A stretch of 24,357 nucleotides of DNA from CAZMXS01 sp964570325 (GTDB lineage Bacteria; Verrucomicrobiota; Kiritimatiellia; CAIQIC01; CAZMXS01), in contig CAZMXS010000071.1 in NCBI GenBank assembly GCA_964570325.1, forward strand, positions 1 to 24,357, read 5' to 3'. The notes under the pieces are model-generated. The model ran no database searches, was not told the DNA's origin, and worked only from the letters and a program-made list of their open reading frames with translations. Position numbers and translations under genes: made by a program. Positions within the stretch are counted from its first letter, which is position 1. Every line of letters starts with the position of its first letter. Below, piece by piece: positions 8,108 to 15,600 of this stretch.

Positions 8108-8156
8108 TTCCGCATTCCGCCTTCACTTTTCACCCTTCACCATTCTCTGTTCGCGG
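8108..8156 (+). repeat. Seven-nucleotide-period tandem array in the malF-malG spacer
   Basis: Seven consecutive heptamers all begin with TTC: TTCCGCA, TTCCGCC, TTCACTT, TTCACCC, TTCACCA, TTCTCTG and TTCGCGG, at 8108, 8115, 8122, 8129, 8136, 8143 and 8150. An eighth TTC heptamer stands at 8094. The array is pyrimidine-rich on the + strand and ends directly at the malG Shine-Dalgarno (GGGAGG). It resembles degenerate heptanucleotide repeats seen between genes in some bacteria. No coding frame uses it. Confidence 0.6.
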
Positions 8157-8168
8157 GAGGTTTATGAC

Positions 8169-9059
8169 ATGAGCCTGTCATCCAAGACCACGCTCCGGGC
8201 GCAACGGGCGCTGGCGCACTTTTTCCTCGCGCTGTTCATCGCCCTGACAATGCTACCGTTCCTGCTGGTCGTCTCAATCTCGTTCCGCGAGGGCAACTTC
8301 GCGCTGGGCGGCATCATCCCCGACCGGTTAAGCCTGGAGCACTGGAAGTTTGTGCTGGGCATCCCGGCGCCCGACGCCACCGGACAGATGGTCAAACCCG
8401 GCTCGCCGGTGCTGCTCTGGTTTTGGAACTCGATCAAGGTGGCGACCGTCTCGTCAGCGCTGATCCTGGTAATCTCCGGCACCTGCGCCTACGCCTTCGC
8501 GCGAATGCGGTTCCTGTTCAAGGACACGATTCTCAACAGCCTGCTGATCCTGCAGATGTTCCCGATGGTGCTGGCGCTGGTCGCGATTTACGCGATTCTC
8601 GATTTCATCGGCCGTTACGTGCCTTCGCTGGGACTGGACACGCACGCCGGCCTGATCCTGTCGTATCTTGGCGGCATCTCAACCCATATCTGGATGATTC
8701 GCGGTTACTTCCAAACCATCCCGGTCAGTGTTGAGGAATCGGCCGCGATTGACGGCGCCTCGCCCTTTCAGGCCTTTTACCTGATCTTGTTGCCGATGAG
8801 TCTGCCGATCTTCGCGGTCGTGTTCATCCTCTCGTTCATCGGCTATATCTCGGAATACCCGGTGGCCTCCGTACTGTTGCAGCGCACGGAAAACTGGACC
8901 CTGGCTGTCGGCGCCAACTCGTTCCTCTACGAGCAGAACTACCTGTGGGGCAATTTCGCGGCGACCGCCGTGTTGAGCGGCCTGCCGATCACGGTGATGT
9001 TCATCGTTTGCCAGCGGTTCCTGATCTCCGGCCTGACCGCCGGCGGCGTGAAGGAGTGA
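8169..9059 (+). CDS. malG: Maltose/maltodextrin ABC transporter permease MalG
   Basis: The second permease subunit has 296 residues, the same length as E. coli MalG. Six spans are visible, with the first at about 16-36, and the EAA loop reads EESAAIDGASPFQAFYLILL (189-208). The stretches VVSISFREGNF and WTLAVGANSFLYEQ are in the positions expected for MalG. GGGAGG lies 8 nt before the ATG at 8169; an ATG six bases upstream meets a stop after two codons. No malK follows: the strand changes after this gene, so the ATPase must be encoded elsewhere, as is common where one MsmX/UgpC-type ATPase serves several importers. It is the last gene of the unit. Confidence 0.94.
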   Translation: MSLSSKTTLRAQRALAHFFLALFIALTMLPFLLVVSISFREGNFALGGIIPDRLSLEHWKFVLGIPAPDATGQMVKPGSPVLLWFWNSIKVATVSSALILVISGTCAYAFARMRFLFKDTILNSLLILQMFPMVLALVAIYAILDFIGRYVPSLGLDTHAGLILSYLGGISTHIWMIRGYFQTIPVSVEESAAIDGASPFQAFYLILLPMSLPIFAVVFILSFIGYISEYPVASVLLQRTENWTLAVGANSFLYEQNYLWGNFAATAVLSGLPITVMFIVCQRFLISGLTAGGVKE

Positions 9060-9073
9060 TGGGCAGCCAATCT

Positions 9074-9133
9074 GAACGGGCGGGACGCGCGAATAAACGC
9101 GGCATGCGGCTCCCGGCGCGCTTTCACCCGTTC
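9074..9133. terminator. Stem-loop between convergent malG and channel-like gene
   Basis: GAACGGG (9074-9080) pairs perfectly with CCCGTTC (9127-9133), and inside it GCGCG (9087-9091) pairs with CGCGC (9117-9121). The structure fills the ~100-base gap where two transcription units meet tail to tail. There is no T-run on either strand, so a bidirectional structural terminator is inferred from position only. Confidence 0.35.
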
Positions 9134-9160
9134 CATGATAACAGCGATCCGGTTTATCCG

Positions 9161-9844
9161 TCAGGACAACGCGCTGACCGCGCGAGCGGCCAGAACCGAG
9201 AAGATCGCAATGGACAGCGCGACCTCCAGCGCCATCAGGACCTTCGCGCGAGGGGACAACACCGCCGTGTCAGCCGGGCCGATCGTGACACTGGTTGTCA
9301 GGGCAACGAACAGATAATCGGGCAAGCCCGGCCGCCAACCGTCCCAGCCCGGCAACGGCGCAACCTCCTGGGTGAAACGGAAGTCCCGTCGAAACGCCGT
9401 TCCCAAATGCCGCGCCAGCGGCCCGCCGCCATCCAGATACCAATACCAGACGCCAAAGATCGTCACATTGATCAGCCAGATCACGATTGCGTCCCACAAC
9501 AGGCTAAACCCCCCGGAAACGTCCTTGAATTGCGGCAGGGTTTTGATCAGCGCCCCGACATTGGCGAGCAGCCGCGCGGTATCCAGCAGCAAACATCCGA
9601 GCAAGCCGATTCGCAGCACCAACCGCTGTCTCAGCACGGCGCCGCCCACCAAAATCACCAGCAGCAGGACGTTCAAGGCCAATGTCGCATGGAAATATAA
9701 AACCTGCAGTCCAGCGGGCAGCAACCGTGCGCCGGAAAGATGCCGCGGCAGACCGGTCATCAGCAGATCCACTACCAGCAGGGCCGCAACCCCCGCAAAA
9801 CCGTGGCGCAGATAAATCAACCGGGAAGACGGCACGGCATTCAT
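9161..9844 (-). CDS. Multi-pass membrane protein with ion-channel-like C-terminal pore region
   Basis: The 227-residue protein has about five membrane spans (roughly 14-32, 45-70, 74-99, 114-137 and 200-226). Before the last span is a re-entrant-looking segment, PDYLFVALTTSVTIGPADTA (175-194). In related two-span potassium channels (Ion_trans_2 type) this position holds the selectivity filter TVGYGD; here it reads TSVTIGPAD, so the filter is not canonical and ion selectivity cannot be predicted. The closing AKVLMALEVALSIAIFSVLA fits the channel-like family. Its start codon overlaps the stop of the upstream oxidase gene (ATGA, 9841-9844), so translation is likely coupled. A DUF1345-like membrane protein is an alternative call. 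Confidence 0.6.
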   Translation of the reverse strand: MNAVPSSRLIYLRHGFAGVAALLVVDLLMTGLPRHLSGARLLPAGLQVLYFHATLALNVLLLVILVGGAVLRQRLVLRIGLLGCLLLDTARLLANVGALIKTLPQFKDVSGGFSLLWDAIVIWLINVTIFGVWYWYLDGGGPLARHLGTAFRRDFRFTQEVAPLPGWDGWRPGLPDYLFVALTTSVTIGPADTAVLSPRAKVLMALEVALSIAIFSVLAARAVSALS

Positions 9845-11445
9845 GGCGGGAAAAGGTTGCCCGGATTCAGCATGCCGGTCGGATCGAAGATGCGCTTAAG
9901 CGCCCGCATCTGCCCAACAGCCTCATCCCCATACATCAGCCGCAGCATGGGCGCCTTTAGTTTGCCAATGCCATGTTCGGCCGCGACCGTGCCGCCCCAC
10001 TTCACAATCTCCCGCGCCCAGTCGAGGTACATCTGCTTGCCGCGCTCGTAATCGTTCGCGTCGCGCGGCAGGATGTTGACATGCAGGTGGTTGTTGCCGA
10101 TGTGGCCGAAGATCACATAATCCAGCCCGCTGGGATCAAGCGCGGCGTGATAGAGCGCCAGCACATCCGTCAGACGCGCATCGGGCACGGCCATGTCCGT
10201 CCCGAGTTTGGTCAGTTCCGGCGCCGCGCGGCGACGCTCATCAATGATCAGGTTGACGGATTCGGGCACGGCATGGCGGAACTTCCGGAACCGTTCGCGC
10301 GCTTCGGCATTGTCCGCCAGCCATGTGCCGGCTTCGTTGCCCCCGCAGGCATCCAGCACCGCGCTCATCGCCTGGAGAACAGACAGGGCCTCCTCCTCCG
10401 TGCCGGCGTGGTATTCGACATAGACGCCGGTGTGAAAAGCCGGCGGCAGGTCAGGCAGTTCCGCGGCCACCGGCGAACCGCGCGCCTTTTCGCGGCGCAG
10501 CAGATCCAGCGCGCGCGCGTCGAAGAACTCAAGCGCCGCCGGATGCAACGTGTCGGCCGGCACCGCCGGTTCGACGGGGTCGCCGCGCACACCGCGCACA
10601 AAGCGGGCCGCGGACAATTCGTCCGGCAGAAACGCCAGCACCCCCCAAATGACCGCCGGCGCAGGCAACAGGCGGATTTCAAGTTCCGAGAAAACGCCCA
10701 GCGTGCCTTCCGAGCCAATCAACAGATCCATCAGGTCCATGTCGTCCACGACATGATAGCCGGCCGCCGACTTGATCGGCGGGGCGACGTAAGCGGGCAG
10801 TGCGCCGCGCAACTCGCGCCCCTTGTCGGTGGTCAGCTTGAACTTGCGGCCCTGCGCCTGGCATTGCCCGCGCCGCAACGCCAGCACGCCGCCATCGGCC
10901 AGCACCGCGCGCAACGCGGCAATGTGGCGCCGGGTCGGACCGTATTCAAAAGTGCGCGCGCCGGAAGCGTTGCAGGAGGCCATGCCGCCGATCGAGGCCG
11001 TCCACTCGGTTGGGTCAGGCGGGAAAAAGAACGGCGCGTTCTGCCGGAACGATTCCAGCGCCTGGAGTGACTCGGGCGACCAGTCCGTGGTGTCGAACTG
11101 CCGCGTCGCCACCGCCTGGTTGATGTCGGCCAGCGGCGTTCCCGGCTGGACGCGCAGGAAATAGAGGTTGGCGGCCGAATCATAGCGCAAGCCCAGCAAC
11201 CGGTTCATGCGGCTGAGATTGAGGATCAGCCCGCCGTCCGGCACGGCGCCGCCGGTGATGCCCGTGCGCGAACCCTGGGTGGTAACCTTCCAGCCGCGGG
11301 TCCGCGCCAAGGCCAGAGCTTCAACGATCTCGGCTTCGGATTGGGGGAAAACCACCGCGTCGGCGCACCCGGTCCGGCGGGACTCGTCACGCAGGCAATC
11401 AGGGTGGCGCGCGGCCACGTCCGTCTCGATGATCAATCCGCCCAT
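9841..11445 (-). CDS. FAD-linked oxidase, glycolate/D-lactate dehydrogenase (GlcD/Dld) family
   Basis: The 534-residue flavoprotein has the N-terminal FAD-binding PCMH fold: QGSRTGITGGAVPDGGL (57-73) binds the pyrophosphate, followed by IGGMASCNASGARTFEYGPT and LIGSEGTLGVFSELE. The C-terminal half is the FAD-oxidase C domain with the metal-binding GHIGNNHLHVN (447-457) and EHGIGKLKAP (490-499). It probably oxidises a 2-hydroxy acid such as glycolate or D-lactate and passes electrons to a quinone or iron-sulfur partner; no GlcE/GlcF-like subunit or fused iron-sulfur domain is seen, so the substrate is open. An upstream in-frame ATG (11520) would add 25 residues unlike the family; the ATG at 11445 has GGTGA 5 nt upstream and starts nearer the conserved region. 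It is coupled to the channel-like gene. Confidence 0.85.
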   Translation of the reverse strand: MGGLIIETDVAARHPDCLRDESRRTGCADAVVFPQSEAEIVEALALARTRGWKVTTQGSRTGITGGAVPDGGLILNLSRMNRLLGLRYDSAANLYFLRVQPGTPLADINQAVATRQFDTTDWSPESLQALESFRQNAPFFFPPDPTEWTASIGGMASCNASGARTFEYGPTRRHIAALRAVLADGGVLALRRGQCQAQGRKFKLTTDKGRELRGALPAYVAPPIKSAAGYHVVDDMDLMDLLIGSEGTLGVFSELEIRLLPAPAVIWGVLAFLPDELSAARFVRGVRGDPVEPAVPADTLHPAALEFFDARALDLLRREKARGSPVAAELPDLPPAFHTGVYVEYHAGTEEEALSVLQAMSAVLDACGGNEAGTWLADNAEARERFRKFRHAVPESVNLIIDERRRAAPELTKLGTDMAVPDARLTDVLALYHAALDPSGLDYVIFGHIGNNHLHVNILPRDANDYERGKQMYLDWAREIVKWGGTVAAEHGIGKLKAPMLRLMYGDEAVGQMRALKRIFDPTGMLNPGNLFPP

Positions 11446-11534
11446 GAATTCACCGCCGGCATCCTGACGGGGGGGATGGATTTTGTCAACGGCCGGCGAC
11501 AGCCTGCCGACGGGAAGCATTTCCGGTTTATTGC

Positions 11535-11582
11535 AAAAAAAATCAATCAGCCCCGATCCCCAAGTCCGCTATTCCGGGCTGA
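11535..11582 (-). terminator. Probable intrinsic terminator after the kinase operon
   Basis: On the minus strand TCAGCCC (11582-11576) pairs with GGGCTGA (11553-11547), then TTGA and eight T's (11542-11535). The loop is large, about 22 nt. A competing hairpin CCGGGC/GCCCGG (11574-11591) lies just before it. The position, about 50 nt past the stop of the membrane-anchored helical protein, fits the end of that two-gene transcript. Confidence 0.55.
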
Positions 11583-11629
11583 CTCGCCCGGCGACAAGGG
11601 GCGGCCAAGAATGTCCGCTTTTTTTTGGC

Positions 11630-12676
11630 TCATGGCGCGGGCGTATTGGTGCCGCCAAACATCTGCAGTGCCATCTGCATGGCCATCTCCTGCAGCGCCT
11701 GCTGCTGCGCCTGGCTCGTTTTGAAGCGCTCATACTGTGCCGGCGGCAACAGTGTCCGGGCTCGCGCGTCATAACGCCGGGCAAGTTCCTTCTGGTTTTC
11801 CAATTGCTGGGCGATTGCCTCCTGGGTGAAGCCAAACTCCACGTCCACGGCCGGGTCGCGCCGATTGGCGGTGGCGTAGTAATTGGTGCGTTCGGCGTAC
11901 AGCCCAAGGATCAACTCATGTTCCTGCGCCGCGCTCAACTGGTCCGCGCCATAGAGCGATTTCTTGAACATGTCCACCTGCATCCGTTCCGGCTGCGTCC
12001 GCTCATATTGTTGAAACACACTGTAATTATCCGCGCCCAGCAAGGCTTTGATCCGGGCCTCGTAGGTGGCGGCGACGTCTCCCACCTCTCGCGCTTTCCG
12101 CTCCATCTCCGGCGTGTCGCCCGATTGTCCCAACAGCCCCAGACCCAGATCCATCTGGGCCATCATTTTCTCCACCATCAGTTCCTGCAGCGGAACGGGG
12201 TCAATTCCCTGTTGTTCCAGATATTGGAAAAACGCGCCATAGGTGAGCCCCATGGTAGCCTTCTGCTGAGCGCGAAGCATTTCGCTATAGGCCGGATCCT
12301 GCACCACTTTGCGCGCCATTTCGGCAAAGGAATTGCCCGCCGCCGGCGTGGCGGCTTTCTGCGTCCCGCGCCCCGACCGCGGCGGCGGCGCAACCGGCAG
12401 CTCCAGCGCGCCCGCCGCCATTTCCGGCGGCGGCACGGCCACCCCGCGGCGATCCGCCGGCGCGCGCGGCGCATGAGCGGCATCCTGGCTGGCCGGCGCA
12501 TGGCGCCCAGCCAGTTCGCGAGCAGGCGGCCGGCGCCGCACATCCGGCGCTTTCGCGGAACGGCTGTGGCAACCCGCGCCCCGCATTTCCTCGAGCGCGC
12601 GATTCTGCTGAATCACCACCAAGCCCAGCACGATAACCGCCAAGGCCAGCGCCCATGTCACCAGGTTCAGCCTCAC
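11630..12676 (-). CDS. Membrane-anchored helical protein coupled to the kinase gene
   Basis: I do not recognise a named family. The 348-residue protein starts (M)RLNLVTWALALAVIVLGLVV: a short positive n-region and one membrane span (about 5-22), without a clear cleavage site. A basic Pro/Ala/Arg-rich linker (about 35-110) follows, then a mostly helical, Gln/Met-rich region (about 115-335) with phrases like LLGADNYSVFQQYERTQ and LPPAQYERFKTSQAQQQ. These recall the Leu-Thr-x-x-Gln helices of Spy/CpxP-like periplasmic proteins, a weak resemblance. The GTG start at 12676 overlaps the kinase stop as GTGA and has GGAAGGAG 7 nt upstream; a longer ATG version beginning at 12715 inside the kinase gene is less likely. 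Coupling suggests 1:1 production with the kinase, perhaps as a periplasmic partner. Confidence 0.75.
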   Translation of the reverse strand: MRLNLVTWALALAVIVLGLVVIQQNRALEEMRGAGCHSRSAKAPDVRRRPPARELAGRHAPASQDAAHAPRAPADRRGVAVPPPEMAAGALELPVAPPPRSGRGTQKAATPAAGNSFAEMARKVVQDPAYSEMLRAQQKATMGLTYGAFFQYLEQQGIDPVPLQELMVEKMMAQMDLGLGLLGQSGDTPEMERKAREVGDVAATYEARIKALLGADNYSVFQQYERTQPERMQVDMFKKSLYGADQLSAAQEHELILGLYAERTNYYATANRRDPAVDVEFGFTQEAIAQQLENQKELARRYDARARTLLPPAQYERFKTSQAQQQALQEMAMQMALQMFGGTNTPAP

Positions 12677-15600
12677 GGTTTTGCTCCTTCCGCCCACTCC
12701 ATCAGGAACGGACACGCAAAATCAACTCCGATGTCATGCCAGGAGCCGTCCAGCATGAACATCAGCGAATCCTCGGCCCCCTGCCAGTCGTCCGGCTGCC
12801 CCTTGACCCAATTCGTGTATCCCCACGGCTCGCCGGACAACCAGGTCCAGACGCCTTCCCGGCCCGCATCCGTTCCGCCCAATCGAACCGGGATTCCCGG
12901 CAACGCAAAATTGGCCTTCACCCATTCCATCTCCTCCGGGCTGCCGATCGCGGCCAGTTGCGCCCCCTGCCCCACGCAGAACGCCTGCGCGCTCTTCATG
13001 TCCTTGAACGCGGGGTGCAGCAGATAGCGATGCCCGCCAAATGACCTGGCCAGCGAATCCGTGGCGGACGGCCGCCACGCTGCCGCGCTCCAGGCGGGCA
13101 GCCACTCGTTCGCCAGTTTTTTGACTGCCGCATTGAATCGGGCAAATGCCGGCACCATCTCCAGCGCCATCGCCACCTCGCCGGCCGCCTTGGCCGCGGC
13201 CGCATAATTACCGGCCTGGATTTCATCCCGAATGGGCGTCATCATGCGAAACTGGTCCCAGACATCCCAATTGACCACCGCCAGGGTTGTCATGCCCTTG
13301 AATGGCGCAAAGCTCATAATCGGCGCGCCAGTCATATTTAATAACTGCAGCGGCATCCCGCGGATCGGCGCCAGATCGCCCACCCCCGTATGGGCCAGGT
13401 AGAGACTGGTCAGCGGCATTCCCGCCAGCGGCGCAATGCTTTTGATATTGCCGCAATGGTCGGCCGCCAATTCCTTCAGCGGCAGGCTTTTGAGCGGCGT
13501 CAGATCGGCCACGGGAGTGACCGAGATCACCAGAGTTTGCAGTGGCATGCCATCCAGCGGCGATAAATCCGCCACGCGCGTGCCGCCCACGTTGAGCCAT
13601 TTCAAGGGCAACCCCTTGAGCGGTTTAAGGTCCGCCAACCGGGTTTTCCAAAGACTCAACCATTCCAGCGGCATATGACGCAGGGGCCGAAAATCTTCAA
13701 TCATGCAACCGCTCAAATCCAGTTTCTTCAACGGCAAGTCGGCCAGCACACCGACAATATCCACCGGATTGTTCGGCAACATCAGGGTATTCAGCGGCGC
13801 GTCCTTCAGCGGCCGCATGTTTTTTACGCGGCAATTGGACAGGTTCAGCTCCTCCAGCGGCATACCCTCCAGCGCGCCAATGTCATCCACCGGGCAATCG
13901 CTCAAGTTCAGGAAGCGCAACGGCATCCGGCGCAGCGGCTCGAGTTCGCGCACCCGGGTCTTGGCCAGATTGAGTTTGGTCAAGGGCAGGCCGCGCAAGG
14001 GAGTGATGTCGCTCAATTCCGGATTGCTGGAAAGGTCCAGTTCGATCCCCTCGTCATTCACGTCGTACAATGATGACAGATTGCCGGCTTGGGGATTGGC
14101 CTCCTGCACCCGCCGCACGGCGGCCGCCAGGACGGCGGGGTCAATCTCGCGAGGTGTCGTGTCCGCCCCTTCCAGCGCGGCCAGCAAGGCACTAGCGCGC
14201 TGCGCGATCTCAGAACCGCCATAGGTCTGTCTGAACTTCGTCGCTGCTTCGCGAATTCGCGTCGCATCCGCCGGCGGGTAAGCCGTCCGCCGCACAATCC
14301 GCACAACCGCCCCAGTCACCGCCGCATCCGGCGGCAGGCCGGCGAGGCGCATCAACCCGGAGAACGCCAACGCGGCCTCGCGGGCCTGCGCGTCCAGCAG
14401 CCGCCGATTGACCAATTGCGCCAGTTCATCGCCCAACGGCCCGCCCGCGCGCCGGAAATATCGGTCCGCCGTCACCGGCCGCTGGATTTGGAAGTTCAAC
14501 AAGCCGCGCACAATATCCAATGCCGGCGCCGGTTCCCGCCCCAACCGGCTGAGTTGCTCTTCCACGCTTAGGTCCTCGACGCCGAAATTGCGCTGCACCA
14601 GGCCCGCCGTTCCCACCTTGCGCCCCGCCCGCACCTTGTCGGCGCTCACCCCCATGATTTCCAGTGTCTGGCTGCCGGTCTTGAAAGCCACCGCCAATTC
14701 CACACCTTGATTGGCCTGGAAGGAGTCAAGAATGATCCGGGGCCAACCGGCGATCGCCTCTGTCAACTGTCGCAACTCCTCTCGTTCGGCAGCCACCGGC
14801 TCCAATTGCGCGTCCGCCGCGGCGGCCGCGACGCGCGCCACCGCGCCGGTGCAATCCAGGCGCAGCAAGTCCGCCGCGACCGCGCCGCGCAATTCGGCCA
14901 GCCGCGCCGCGGCCGCCGCCTGCCGCGCTTCGGCCGCGCGCCGGAGGTCTTCCGCGCACCGCGTGAACTCCTCGGCCAAGGCCTGGCGGTCCGCCAGCGT
15001 CTCCGCCGCCAGCGGCCCCGCATAGGCCAGCGCGCGGCCGGCGGCTTCCGCGCCGCGTCCGGACCGAACCAACTCCTCCGCCTCCGCGCGCAAGCGATCC
15101 AAGACCGCCGCCGCAGCCTGCCGCTGGGCGATCGTCAGCCGCCGAATCTCGCCGGCGGCCCGGATTTCATATTCCGTACCCGCGCCCGCGGTCTGCACTT
15201 GTTCAAACCACTTGAGTGTTCCGGCATAATCATCGGAATGCGTCTGGCCATAGCGCACCGCTTCGGCATACATTTTTTCAAGCGCGGTCAAACGCGGTTC
15301 CGCGTCCGCCACCGCGGCCGGCCTCGGCGCGGCGGTGACGGCCGCGGGCGTATGCGCCGCGGCAACGGGCGGCGGCGCCGGCGGATGCGCCCGACGCATC
15401 AACCAGCGGGCCGCGCCGCCAAGCGCCAACAGGACAGCGATCATCCCGGCCGCCAACCCCAGCCAGGGAATACCGGGCGCTCCGGTTTCCCCGCCGGTCG
15501 CGCGGCGGCGTAACCGCCAGATCTGGGAATGACGCAGCACGATTTTTTTGTGCTCCTCGTGCGCGCCGCCCAGCGCGCGCACGCGCAGGATGGCCGACTC

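Noticed and set aside
9058..9700. ATG overlapping the malG stop, preceded by AAGGAG, opening a long + frame
   Set aside because: The frame soon runs antisense to the channel-like gene and its sequence is polar and low-complexity; the good ribosome binding site is part of the last malG codons by chance.
9973..11070. 365-codon + frame opposite the FAD oxidase
   Set aside because: Antisense shadow; the minus strand encodes all oxidase motifs.
11483..13027. 514-codon + frame spanning the oxidase start, terminator and helical-protein gene
   Set aside because: It crosses several features on the other strand, has Arg/His-rich low-complexity sequence and no recognisable domain.
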